DNA from: Psychromonas sp. psych-6C06
Lineage (GTDB): Bacteria; Pseudomonadota; Gammaproteobacteria; Enterobacterales; Psychromonadaceae
Assembly: GCF_002835465.1 (NCBI RefSeq)
Contig: NZ_PIZM01000002.1
Coordinates: 1 to 64,000 of the forward strand
Direction: 5' to 3'
Length of the DNA: 64,000 bases
Shown here: positions 10,578-19,609 of the stretch, piece after piece
Numbering within the stretch: the stretch's first letter is position 1
How the letters are laid out: every line of letters begins with the position of its first letter
Made by a program: the position numbers and the translations under genes
The notes under the pieces: model-generated
Told to the model about the DNA's origin: nothing
The model's database searches: none
Seen by the model: the letters and a program-made list of their open reading frames with translations, nothing else

Positions 10578-12627
10578 GATTTACCTCGGGTTGTGCTTGT
10601 AAAGTATCTTGATGTGTTTGCTCAGGAGCTTGTTCGTCTGCTTGTTGCAACGGACCTGCATAAACAACACTGCCTGCCTCTAGTACCACAACAGTATCTG
10701 CGAGTTTAATGAGTTCTGGATCATGAGAGCTAAACACAACACTGGCTTTTCCGCGTTTTTGCTCAATAAACTCATTGAAGATCCGTTTATTCGTCGGGTG
10801 ATTATCCGGCACCGGATTATCTAATAAATACAACGGGTAATCATGTACTAAGGATTTGGCATTAACCAGTATTTGTGAACTATTGGATATTTGCCATTGT
10901 TGAATGCCATTAGCTTGAGCTGCTGCGATTTCGGTGTCTAATCCATGATCTAAGCTATTCAGCCATCTTTCACCATCAACCTGACGTATCGCTTCTCGCA
11001 TTTTTGCATCCGAAATATCTCGACCATCACTTAACCAGTCTCGAATCGATAACACCATTAATTCTGGCAATGCGGCGCGCATAAAACACCAATGTCGATA
11101 AAGTTGCGGATCATATTGCGACAAATTCACACCATTAACTTGTACCAGTCCATTTTGGGGCATTACTAATCCAGCCATCAACTCCATTAGCGTTGTTTTG
11201 CCGCAACCTGAAGGACCTACGATAGCCACTACCTGTCCGGGTTCAACAGAGAAACTAACACCGCTTAAAGCAGGTTTAGGTTGTTTTGCATAGCGCAGAG
11301 TAACTTGATCTAACGTCATGCTAGGCGCTACATCTGTTAAAGGGTGATGTTGATAAGTAAAATCACGCTCTGCAGGTTGCTGCATAATGCGATTTAATTG
11401 TGCTGATGATTGTTTAAATGACTGTAAGCGCATTGCACTATTCGCCAACATTTGAGCAGGACCTGTTACCTTAGATATCAGCATCATGGCAGCAATCAAA
11501 CCACCAGCGGTTAATACATTCTCAAAGATAAGATCGATTCCTAAGCCCATCACAGCAAGAGTTGCACCAATATTTATCAAATAATAGAGGGAGGTGTAAC
11601 GGCTTTGAATGGTGGTTTGTGAAAAACTCGATTTAGCGGCAAGGTGATTAGCTTTCTCAAAACGGATTAACCAAGCGGTTAACATGCCGGATTGACGAAT
11701 AAAGCCCAGCTTACTGGTTAATTCGTTCAACATGTTTTGACGATTACTGCCTGCAATGGTTGACTGCAGTGCCCGTTTTGAGCTTACTTTCAAATAACGC
11801 ATGACAAAAAACGCGTATAAGGCTAACGCCAGTATTGGCACGATCACCAGATAACCACCTAACACTGCAATGGCGATAATAAAAATCAGCACAAAGGGAA
11901 TATCAAAAAGCGCATTACCAAGCGGACCTGATAACACCGCAGCGATCCTCTCACCCAATTGTGTTTGTGATAACTGACTCGTGGTGCTGCTTTGTTGATT
12001 AACGGCGTAACTGTTATTTAAAATTTTGTGCACAACCGCTTGCGATATTTCTCGGCTGAGTCGATTTGAAATCATGGTAAATGCTTTACTACGCAACATC
12101 CGTAATAACCCCATCATCACAAATAATAACAAGGCACCAATAGCAATACCTTGCAACTCATGTCCTGCATCGCCACCAATCACATGGTCATAAATAGACA
12201 TGGTAATAAATGGAATACACAGCGCAAACAAGTTACTGATAAAACTGACCAGTAACAATTTCGGTAGCATCGGTCTAAATGCGTGTAGACGCTCTCCTAC
12301 CCAATCTGTGCTGGCTTTTTCTTTCGGCGCGTTTTCAATTAATACATAAAACATGACAGCCGTGTCTGCTTTCACATGCCGGCTTTCTAGTAATTGTATG
12401 TTTGTTTCTGACTGAACGGAAAAAGCCCAATGATAGCGATTCATGTCTTGATGCTTAACATTTGGTACTAAAACATAATCAAGTTGAAGCCTGTCAAACA
12501 GCGCAAATAAGTCGTCTAAATTCGACAGTCCATTCTCTTCACTCCATTGCTCTGCAAAATACTGAATATTCGCATTCAGCTCTAATTGCTGCAGTGCCTC
12601 TAAGGTGACTTGTTTAACATTACTCAT
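10570..12627 (-). CDS. Type I secretion ABC half-transporter with partly degenerate ATPase (Walker A kept)
   Basis: This 685-residue exporter-type ABC protein has an N-terminal C39-peptidase-like domain without obvious catalytic residues (about 1-130), a six-helix membrane domain (about 150-430) and a nucleotide-binding domain (about 445-660). Walker A is intact (GPSGCGKTT, residues 471-479, nt 11191-11217). The position of LSGGQ reads QISNS, the Q-loop glutamine is not recognisable, and the catalytic glutamate after the Walker B aspartate (D603) is Asn604. The H-loop histidine (SSHD) remains. The gene overlaps its neighbours by 8 bp on both sides, in one operon with a second ABC half-transporter and the HlyD-like adaptor. 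By analogy with RtxB/RtxE-type systems the two ABC proteins probably form a heterodimer. Whether this subunit hydrolyses ATP cannot be told from sequence. Confidence 0.88.
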   Translation of the reverse strand: MSNVKQVTLEALQQLELNANIQYFAEQWSEENGLSNLDDLFALFDRLQLDYVLVPNVKHQDMNRYHWAFSVQSETNIQLLESRHVKADTAVMFYVLIENAPKEKASTDWVGERLHAFRPMLPKLLLVSFISNLFALCIPFITMSIYDHVIGGDAGHELQGIAIGALLLFVMMGLLRMLRSKAFTMISNRLSREISQAVVHKILNNSYAVNQQSSTTSQLSQTQLGERIAAVLSGPLGNALFDIPFVLIFIIAIAVLGGYLVIVPILALALYAFFVMRYLKVSSKRALQSTIAGSNRQNMLNELTSKLGFIRQSGMLTAWLIRFEKANHLAAKSSFSQTTIQSRYTSLYYLINIGATLAVMGLGIDLIFENVLTAGGLIAAMMLISKVTGPAQMLANSAMRLQSFKQSSAQLNRIMQQPAERDFTYQHHPLTDVAPSMTLDQVTLRYAKQPKPALSGVSFSVEPGQVVAIVGPSGCGKTTLMELMAGLVMPQNGLVQVNGVNLSQYDPQLYRHWCFMRAALPELMVLSIRDWLSDGRDISDAKMREAIRQVDGERWLNSLDHGLDTEIAAAQANGIQQWQISNSSQILVNAKSLVHDYPLYLLDNPVPDNHPTNKRIFNEFIEQKRGKASVVFSSHDPELIKLADTVVVLEAGSVVYAGPLQQADEQAPEQTHQDTLQAQPEVNHG

Positions 12628-14233
12628 TCACTTCCCCCTTATTTGACTGCTTAATTCGAAGTTTTTTTGTCGCTAACGCAATAAGCTGTGGATGGTAAGT
12701 AACCATTACAATGATTCTGCCTTGCTTAGCCTCTTCACTTAATGTGTCAGCTAGTTGATTGACACTTTCAATATCTAAAGCAACATCAGGACGTTCTAAC
12801 AAAACAAGTGGTAATGGCCTTGCTAACTGTGCGACTAAAGCAACGCGCTTAATACTGCCCATGCTAAAGGGAACTGAATGGCTATGTCCTATTTTAGTTT
12901 CAAGGCCTTCAGATAATTGGGTGATTATATTATGAAGCCCTAACCGCTTACTGAAATCGATTGCTGCATTGGTATTATTAACATCAAAACCACATAAGTT
13001 ATCCAGAATTGACCCCGAAATTAATTGCGCGTTTGCAGGGCAAAAAGCACTACTGGCAAATAATGTTTTCAGGCTATCAGGATTATCATCAATGCAGATT
13101 GATCCACTTAAGCTATCCCCAGCTCCAGCTAAACTTGCTAAAAAGTGGCTTTCTAAATCAGAATATTGACTTTCTAATAAGACAATATCTCCCGGATTTA
13201 GCCACATCTGCTCTAAACTGAATTGCTCCGTACCATTGGCTAATGAAATCTCTTTTAATTGAATTTGGCTATTCGGTGCGATGACATTGTTTATTTTCGC
13301 CTGCGTTGGTAATGAATGAAGTGCTTCAATAGCTTGTTTCGCACTATGCATACTATTTAACCTGATGCGGATCCCCATCAGTGCACTTAAAGGCGCAACA
13401 GCACGTCCAGATAAAATTGAACAAGCCGCTAGGCCACCACTGGTCAGGTCACCGCTTAAGACCCACAAGCTACCGACTATCACTAAGATAACCGAGGTCG
13501 CTAGTGCCGCAAGTTGGATGCACTCCTGCGCCAATGCATTTTTACGCTCTTCTGCAATTTTACTGGTAAATCGTTGTTCATTTCTGGATTTGAACTGTTG
13601 AAAAATGCGCGATTCAATCGCTTGACGTTTGATGCCTTGCAATGTATTTAATGCAACGTTCAGAAAAGTACGGCTCTGTAATTCATTAGCCGCGCTTTGT
13701 TCACTGAGTTGCTTAGCTTGCATCGACGCAATGTATACAATCAACAAGGTAATTAACCAGACAGTGATCGGGACAAGCACCAACACGCCACCAATATAAT
13801 AAACTAAGCCTAAAAAGATAATCGCAAAGGGGAGATCGATAAGCCCGACCAACACCCCACCTGAATACCACTCTTTGACTCTGGCGACAGCGTTAAAACT
13901 TTTAGACACCCCATCTCGACCTAAATTGTTCAGTTGATCATTAGCGGTAAGGTTAATTTTTTGTAATAGGGAAGAGTAAGTTATTTTCTCTGTATTGCTC
14001 GCAGCAGCCGCTAATAACCAAGCGCGCACAAAGCGTAAAAACGCTTCCATTAACAAGGCGATAAAAGCACCCGCAATCAATAAGCTAGCCGTACCATAAC
14101 TTTGATTAGGTAAGATACGATCATAGATTTGTAAAACCGTTAACGGTACAGCTAGAGAGAGAAGATTGATCAGTAAAGAAGGCATCAATACTTTCATAAA
14201 TAACGATGACTTTTTGAGTTCTAATGCTTGCAT
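12620..14233 (-). CDS. Second T1SS ABC half-transporter with strongly degenerate ATPase domain
   Basis: First gene of the operon, 537 residues. An exporter membrane domain (about 10-290; VLQIYDRILPNQSYGTL-type opening as in LapB/HlyB) is followed by a short ATP-binding-cassette fold (about 310-530). Walker A is destroyed: the lysine position is Glu361 (nt 13151-13153) and no glycines of the P-loop remain. The signature reads FSMGS, retaining one serine and one glycine. Walker B ends LLERP, so the Asp-Glu pair is Glu480-Arg481. The D-loop (VALD) and the H-loop histidine (TYHP) persist. It lacks the N-terminal C39-like domain of its partner. It cannot be a canonical ATPase alone, so a structural or regulatory partner of the 685-residue protein is the likely role. 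The reading frame is clean over its whole length, which argues against a pseudogene. Confidence 0.86.
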   Translation of the reverse strand: MQALELKKSSLFMKVLMPSLLINLLSLAVPLTVLQIYDRILPNQSYGTASLLIAGAFIALLMEAFLRFVRAWLLAAAASNTEKITYSSLLQKINLTANDQLNNLGRDGVSKSFNAVARVKEWYSGGVLVGLIDLPFAIIFLGLVYYIGGVLVLVPITVWLITLLIVYIASMQAKQLSEQSAANELQSRTFLNVALNTLQGIKRQAIESRIFQQFKSRNEQRFTSKIAEERKNALAQECIQLAALATSVILVIVGSLWVLSGDLTSGGLAACSILSGRAVAPLSALMGIRIRLNSMHSAKQAIEALHSLPTQAKINNVIAPNSQIQLKEISLANGTEQFSLEQMWLNPGDIVLLESQYSDLESHFLASLAGAGDSLSGSICIDDNPDSLKTLFASSAFCPANAQLISGSILDNLCGFDVNNTNAAIDFSKRLGLHNIITQLSEGLETKIGHSHSVPFSMGSIKRVALVAQLARPLPLVLLERPDVALDIESVNQLADTLSEEAKQGRIIVMVTYHPQLIALATKKLRIKQSNKGEVNE

Positions 14234-14908
14234 ACAAAATCCTTTGTCGTTGAACTAAATAGATTGGTATACATGAGCGGAATATGCAACTAGTTGATTG
14301 TATTTATTTTAATGTTACAAAGCTCATCACTGCAAAAAGATATTATGAGCAGTAATCAAAATAATTAACTTCCTTAATAATGAATTCAAGGAGTTAATAT
14401 ATGGATTAAATAGATGAAGAAACGCGACACACTATCGCCATTTAATAAAGTAAAAGGACAGTAAATAGACAAGAGAAGCGCATAAAATTAGTTTGTTGGT
14501 ATCTTGGCTATATTGACGGTTCTTGCACAGTTTTACATAACCTTGCTCTTACTTACCTGCGTAAATGCACAGGGAGTGCACAGAGAAGACAGGATATGAA
14601 CCATAAGTTCATAATCAAACGTAAATTAAGCAGTTAAAAACAAGTCATAACATTAAGCTAAGCAGAAAAAAAAAGGAACCTAACCTACTGATAATTAAAG
14701 CATAAACAACAAGGCACTGGAAAACCTTCCCTTTACTGTTTTCTTTTATTGCACAGTTGATGATTTAGCGCATGCTCTTGCACCAAACGGACTTTTTATC
14801 CTGAACAAAAATCAGGTAAGATACAACGCAATGACCCCTGCCTGCGCGGTAGCGGTAAAAAATTTAAAAAATGTTGCGCTAATCATTAGCAAGAAAACCG
14901 AGATAAAC
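14234..14908. other. 675-bp intergenic region, divergent promoters expected
   Basis: This region separates the minus-strand secretion operon from plus-strand purU and must hold promoters for both. No gene or known riboswitch was recognised. A perfect 6-bp inverted repeat with a 1-base spacer (GCTAAT-C-ATTAGC, 14878-14890) sits 18 bp before the purU start and could be an operator. A short CCTGA/TCAGG hairpin lies at 14800-14816. Confidence 0.4.
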
Positions 14909-15745
14909 ATGGAAAAGAAAATACTATTGACCGATTGCCCAGATAGCAAAGGTCTGATTGCACAAATTACTAATATTTGTCAAAAGCATCAGTTAAACAT
15001 CGTCAAGAATAACGAGTTCGTAGATCATCAATATGGTCGTTTTTTTATGCGCACAGAAGTAGAGGGTTATTTTAATGATGAAACCTTACTTGCTGACTTA
15101 GATTACAGCTTACCTAAGGGCTCACATCGTTCACTTATTTCAGCAAGAAAAAAACGAATTGTAATCTTAGTAACAAAAGAAGCACACTGTATTGGTGATA
15201 TTTTAATGAAGAGTACCTATGGTGGTATCGATGTTGAAATTGCAGCAGTTATTGGTAACCATAGCGTACTAGAAGATTTGGTGAGCAAGTTTAATATCCC
15301 TTATCATACAGTGAGCCATGAAGGTTTAACACGCGAAGAACACGAACAAAAAATGTTAGATACTATTGCTCCTTACACGCCTGATTATGTTATTTTAGCT
15401 AAGTATATTCGTATATTGACGCCTAATTTTGTAGAGCAATACGAAAACAAAATTATTAACATTCATCACTCATTTTTACCTGCTTTTATCGGTGCTAAGC
15501 CTTATCAGCAAGCATTCGATCGCGGTGTAAAAATCATTGGTGCGACTGCGCATTTTGTTAATAACGCACTCGATGAAGGACCTATTATCACTCAAGATGT
15601 CGCACATATTGACCATGCTTACAGCGCGGCTGACTTAGCAAAAGCAGGTCGTGATGTTGAGCGCTCAGTCTTAAGCCGAGCACTACAACAAGTACTTGAT
15701 GATAAAGTTTTTGTTTATGCAAACCGTACCGTTGTATTCAAGTAA
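14909..15745 (+). CDS. purU: Formyltetrahydrofolate deformylase PurU
   Basis: Hydrolyses 10-formyl-tetrahydrofolate to formate and tetrahydrofolate in the cytoplasm, balancing one-carbon pools and supplying formate for purine synthesis. The N-terminal ACT domain (about 1-80, opening with LLTDCPDSKGLIAQI) is followed by a formyl-transferase fold. The catalytic Asn-His region (INIHHSFLPAF) and the downstream aspartate motif (TAHFVNNALDEGPII) are both present. I chose ATG 14909, giving 278 residues, because this matches the family length and N-terminus. An in-frame ATG at 14831 would add 26 residues unlike the family. The ribosome-binding site is weak. The nearby formaldehyde pathway genes also end in formate, but they are 13 kb away. 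Confidence 0.95.
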   Translation: MEKKILLTDCPDSKGLIAQITNICQKHQLNIVKNNEFVDHQYGRFFMRTEVEGYFNDETLLADLDYSLPKGSHRSLISARKKRIVILVTKEAHCIGDILMKSTYGGIDVEIAAVIGNHSVLEDLVSKFNIPYHTVSHEGLTREEHEQKMLDTIAPYTPDYVILAKYIRILTPNFVEQYENKIINIHHSFLPAFIGAKPYQQAFDRGVKIIGATAHFVNNALDEGPIITQDVAHIDHAYSAADLAKAGRDVERSVLSRALQQVLDDKVFVYANRTVVFK

Positions 15746-15884
15746 TACGGTAATTTTTCAGTTTATTTTGTATAAAAATAAGGGAAATGTAGCGTATTAC
15801 CTTACACTTGCTTTGCAATCAATACCGGATAGCGCTAGTATTGCCTGAAATAACTTGTTATTCATCACAAAATGGGAATTAAAA

Positions 15885-16433
15885 ATGAAAAAATTACTTA
15901 TAGCTTCAACTCTATTAGCTTCAACAGCAGCTTTTGCAGAAGAAGCACCGGTTATGTTTTCTACAATCGATTTTAATGCACCAGCTGCAGAATCAGTTAA
16001 AGGCGCTCGCTTAACGGTATTACACGGCAAGGTTGATGAGCTAACAGGCGTAGATTTTGCTCTCTTGGGAATGTCAGAAACAAACAAGACAACAGGTGTT
16101 AACTTAGGTATTTGGGGTGCTGCAAAAGTAAACCAAGATATGACAGGTGCATCATTAGGTCTGTTCAACTGGATACCAGGACAAACTACAGGTTTAAACC
16201 TGGGTACAGTTAATATCACTGGCGATGTTAAAGGCGCAAACCTTGGTTTTGTAAACTATTCAGAAGGTAACACCGTTTTTGACTGGGCTGCGGTTAGTGT
16301 TTCAGATTCATCAACGGTTCAACTAGGTTTTGTTAACGTTACTAAAGAGATACGTGGCGTTCAGATCGGTATTTTAAACTGTGCAGACAATGGTTTCTTT
16401 AAATGTTTCCCAATTGTTAACTTTGCAAAGTAA
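15885..16433 (+). CDS. Secreted protein with GxNLG-type surface repeats
   Basis: A 182-residue product beginning with a clear signal peptide (MKKLLIASTLLASTAAFA, cleavage before EEA). The mature part carries repeated short blocks of the type TGVNLGIWG, TGASLGLFN, TGLNLGTVN, KGANLGFVN and RGVQIGILN, about one per 20-24 residues. This is the pattern of LA_2272-like surface-repeat proteins and suggests a beta-structured periplasmic or outer-membrane protein; the function is unknown. ATG 15885 was chosen because the signal peptide begins there; an upstream in-frame start at 15855 would bury it. Two cysteines occur near the C-terminus (LNCADNGFFKCFP). The gene is monocistronic and followed by a strong terminator. 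Confidence 0.8.
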   Translation: MKKLLIASTLLASTAAFAEEAPVMFSTIDFNAPAAESVKGARLTVLHGKVDELTGVDFALLGMSETNKTTGVNLGIWGAAKVNQDMTGASLGLFNWIPGQTTGLNLGTVNITGDVKGANLGFVNYSEGNTVFDWAAVSVSDSSTVQLGFVNVTKEIRGVQIGILNCADNGFFKCFPIVNFAK

Positions 16434-16471
16434 TTTCAATAAAAGAGAAATATACTGATAGTTGCACTTGA

Positions 16472-16506
16472 AAAAAGCCCCATTAATTTGATTAATGGGG
16501 CTTTTT
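16472..16506. terminator. Strong intrinsic terminator, bidirectional
   Basis: A perfect 16-bp inverted repeat (16472-16487 with 16491-16506) with loop TTG has a GGGGC core flanked by A5 and T5. It ends the surface-repeat gene on the plus strand and can also end the EAL gene whose stop is at 16530 on the minus strand. Confidence 0.93.
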
Positions 16507-16529
16507 ATTTTAACAATTTAATTACCATC

Positions 16530-17294
16530 TTAAACATTAAAATTTACTGCCGGTAAGCATTCAAAACCAGGTTTGGCAAAGTAATATCCTTGCATTAATT
16601 CAACGCCCGCTTTTTTTAACCATAAATACTCTTCATGGGTTTCTATCCCCTCAGCTAACGCCGTTATGTCTAAATCGTCGAAAATCCTCAAAGAGTGACC
16701 AATAATTGATTGCCTTGTAATATCTGCATCAATATTACGAATTAATGCCATATCAAGCTTTACAATATCTGTTTGAAAATCAGCTAATAAATTAAGCCCA
16801 GAATAACCAGAGCCAAAATCATCTATGGCCGTTTTAAATCCCATCGATTGGTAACACGCGACAATATTCTTTACATGCTCACAGTCTTCAATTTTTTCAA
16901 CCTCAGTAAATTCAAACATAATCCTTGATGCTGGGAATTGATGTTTTTTAGCGGCATCAAGTGTTGTTCTGATACAACGCTCAGGTTTATAAATTGCATT
17001 GGGTAAGAAGTTGATACTTAACATTGCATTAATTTCTAGCTTTGCAGCTAAAGCAATCGCTTTGACACGACAGAGTTGATCAAAAAGATAACGATTTTCA
17101 TCATTTACTTGTGAAATAATTGAATATGCTGATTCATTATTTAGGCCTCTGACTAAGGCTTCATAACCAAAAATATTGTTACTTTTACAGTTAACAATTG
17201 GCTGAAATGCCATTGTGAAATCAAAGTCTAGCGTTTGAGTATCCTTGCAGTTGTCACAAAATTTTCTACTACAGTCGAACTCACTCTGTTCCAT
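16530..17294 (-). CDS. Stand-alone EAL-domain cyclic-di-GMP phosphodiesterase
   Basis: A 254-residue protein made almost wholly of one EAL domain, which hydrolyses c-di-GMP to pGpG. The expected motifs appear in order: EALVRG, the NFLPNAI region, the metal-binding glutamate in FEFTEVE, AIDDFGSGYSG, VKLD, ALAEGIET and MQGYYFAKP. It is therefore predicted active. The short N-terminus contains a cysteine-rich CxxxxCxxC patch (residues 9-18) of unknown use, perhaps metal- or redox-sensing. No membrane segment or signal peptide is seen. It faces the upstream surface-repeat gene across a shared terminator. A role in local adhesin or polysaccharide control is plausible but inferred only from position. 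Confidence 0.92.
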   Translation of the reverse strand: MEQSEFDCSRKFCDNCKDTQTLDFDFTMAFQPIVNCKSNNIFGYEALVRGLNNESAYSIISQVNDENRYLFDQLCRVKAIALAAKLEINAMLSINFLPNAIYKPERCIRTTLDAAKKHQFPASRIMFEFTEVEKIEDCEHVKNIVACYQSMGFKTAIDDFGSGYSGLNLLADFQTDIVKLDMALIRNIDADITRQSIIGHSLRIFDDLDITALAEGIETHEEYLWLKKAGVELMQGYYFAKPGFECLPAVNFNV

Positions 17295-17424
17295 TATTAT
17301 CAGGCCTAAGGTTTGTATTAGTAAAATAAGGTTAGTTAGTCCCGTAAATTAACGCAACCAACAAGTAAGGGCTACACGACATATTTTGAAAACTATCGAA
17401 AAACGCGACGCATTGATAAATTTA

Positions 17425-19284
17425 CTAACGAGGAATAAAGTGAATATTTTCCCCTTCTGCAGTTAAAATAGAAACCTGCTCAGGTTTACCGTCACTATCA
17501 AGGCGTAACTCTCCTATCGCACTTTTATTGACCAATTTATTGTGATTAACACCATTATGATCTCGTTTAGAAATTAATAAATTTTTTCGCTTAGTTAACC
17601 AGTTTAATGGTGAATGAGGGCTGTAAAGGATCCTATCCAAAAAGTCACACACTCGCAGTAATGCATTCGGAAATTCATTTTTGAATCCACTACAGGTAAT
17701 TTGATAGATATCGGGACTAGATTTACTGTGGCGTAATTTAATGTCATAAGCAAAGGAGTAATGCACGTCACCTGATAAAATAACAAAATTTTGCGGTGTT
17801 TTAGGATGGGTGAGAATATTTAATAGCGTATTTGCTGAGCCTGCATGCGCCATCCAGTTTTCAGCATCTATAACTAAAGGTTGGCCAAGTACCGTCATTG
17901 CCTTTTGTAAAGCTTCTATAAACTTAACACCAAAAACAGGAGCAGCAGAAACAATGATAATCGCCTCTTGCTCAATTAATTCATGTTGTAAATCCAATAG
18001 CGCTTCCCAATCCATCAGCCCTGAAGGTTTATTGGTATTTGACTCAGATCTCCAACGACGAGTTCGTGTATCTAAGACAACCACTTTGGGTGTTGTAGCA
18101 ATACTATAATGCCATTGTTCAAAGCGTTGTAGTTGCCACATCAAGTCGCAATGCTGTTGATGCTGATAGTCACTATATAGTTCACGGAAATGACCTATAA
18201 ACTCATCATCAAACTGTTCGGGGTTATTTCCCCAACCTTGACACAAAAAGTAACTCATTAATCCATTACCAATAACCTGGGAAGCTAATGGGTGACCATT
18301 CACAGCATTTTCCCAGCCTATGGTTAAATTCCAATCATCGGTGATATCATGATCATCAAAAATCATATAGGTAGGAAGGTGTGCAAATAATTGTTGCACT
18401 TCTACTAACCCTTCAACAAATTGTTCAATAATCGGCTTCTCTTTTTGCCATCGCTGTTGCCATTTGCTATTCAGATCAGGCACTGTCTCTGGGAGTGTCA
18501 CACACTCCCAAAGCGTTGGCGACCAAACCAACAGATACATAACAAAAAACTCAGCAAAGGTGATAAGGTGATTTTGGTGTTCGCTCGCGCTAAAAATAGG
18601 GCGTGAACGATACAGGTTAACCCGTGACAAGAAATTAGTCGTATCAGTGTAATGAGGTAAAATTTTATCGCGATGATACAAGTTGTAGGCATCGTTATAA
18701 AGTGCCGAACAATGACTGAGTTTATCATCAGGCAAATGTTCCTCAAATAAGCCTAACTGTTTAATAATCTGCTGAATTGCCACCAGCATTGGCCCAGCAA
18801 CATCATCTGCGTATATCTGATCACCGCTCATCATCAACATGCTTGGACGATCTATAATCTCACTTTTTTTCAATTTTTGATTGGCGACCACTAAACTATC
18901 TTTACTAGGATAGTGCGGGTTTCGACAAGAGCCATGCAATATATAGTCAGCCTGATCTTTAATAATCAAAGAAAACTGGTCATTTCCTGGGTAAAGAAGC
19001 TCAGGTAATAAACGCGATAATGTGCCATGTTGCGTCGAGATATCGTAATAAATAACACTATTGAGTGGAAACGTTTGTTCGCATTGTAATAAATAAACCC
19101 ATGCATGTTTACCTAACTGAATGCCCTGATTATCATTGATTTCAAAGTCATATTTATCCTGACCACAATTAAAAGTCGTATATCCTTCAAGGCGCTCTGA
19201 AGTGGTGAGCCATATACTAATCTGGCTAGCACTGACTTTTCTTATTATTGGTCCAGCTAGAATTAAAGGTAAGCTCTGTTTCAT
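17425..19284 (-). CDS. PhoD-like metallophosphatase family protein
   Basis: A 619-residue protein of the alkaline phosphatase D-like metallophosphoesterase superfamily. Landmark segments are LHGSCRNPHYPS, MMSGDQIYADDV, YMIFDDHDITDDWN, VVVLDTRTRRW and VILSGDVHYSFAYDI, which supply the Asp/His/Asn metal ligands. No signal peptide is visible, so unlike exported PhoD it is probably cytoplasmic. The length and the insert-rich middle resemble the uncharacterised alkaline-phosphatase-D-related family of marine gammaproteobacteria. The substrate is unknown; phosphodiester or phosphomonoester hydrolysis is the family activity. An AGGAG ribosome-binding site lies about 10 bp before the ATG. Monocistronic. 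Confidence 0.82.
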   Translation of the reverse strand: MKQSLPLILAGPIIRKVSASQISIWLTTSERLEGYTTFNCGQDKYDFEINDNQGIQLGKHAWVYLLQCEQTFPLNSVIYYDISTQHGTLSRLLPELLYPGNDQFSLIIKDQADYILHGSCRNPHYPSKDSLVVANQKLKKSEIIDRPSMLMMSGDQIYADDVAGPMLVAIQQIIKQLGLFEEHLPDDKLSHCSALYNDAYNLYHRDKILPHYTDTTNFLSRVNLYRSRPIFSASEHQNHLITFAEFFVMYLLVWSPTLWECVTLPETVPDLNSKWQQRWQKEKPIIEQFVEGLVEVQQLFAHLPTYMIFDDHDITDDWNLTIGWENAVNGHPLASQVIGNGLMSYFLCQGWGNNPEQFDDEFIGHFRELYSDYQHQQHCDLMWQLQRFEQWHYSIATTPKVVVLDTRTRRWRSESNTNKPSGLMDWEALLDLQHELIEQEAIIIVSAAPVFGVKFIEALQKAMTVLGQPLVIDAENWMAHAGSANTLLNILTHPKTPQNFVILSGDVHYSFAYDIKLRHSKSSPDIYQITCSGFKNEFPNALLRVCDFLDRILYSPHSPLNWLTKRKNLLISKRDHNGVNHNKLVNKSAIGELRLDSDGKPEQVSILTAEGENIHFIPR

Positions 19285-19609
19285 TAATGCAAAAAACTCC
19301 TAACGGTAATAACGGGTTAAAATGGCTTATCTGTTCGTTGAAGCTTTAAAAAAGGAATCACCATTTACGTCTGCCTTTCTCTGAATTGACTCATTTTTCT
19401 GGGCAAAGTTTAGAGCTCAGACTTAATTCAATTGGTAAAAAGCGGGATAAAACATCGACAATGACATAATATACCCTATCATTTTGGCATAGAATGTCTC
19501 AAAAAATTAGTTAAAACTAAGCACTAGGTCGTTAACTTAGGGGTTAAAAAGTTATTCGCTATGGTGTGTATGTTATTAGCAGTCACCCTACTTGATACTA
19601 TCAAATCGC
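19285..19609. other. 325-bp intergenic region, nothing recognised
   Basis: This stretch lies between two minus-strand genes, upstream of the PhoD-like gene, and should contain its promoter. No ORF, repeat, hairpin terminator or known RNA was recognised in it. Confidence 0.35.

Noticed and set aside
14831-14908. Upstream extension of purU
   Set aside because: The extra 26 residues do not resemble the PurU N-terminus, which starts at MEKKILLTDCPDSKG.
15715-15760. Imperfect hairpin at the end of purU followed by T-run
   Set aside because: Stem is bulged and overlaps the stop codon; too weak to call as a terminator.
15797-16219. 140-codon open frame on the minus strand
   Set aside because: Antisense to the GxNLG repeat gene, which has a signal peptide and terminator; the repeats create the long reverse frame.
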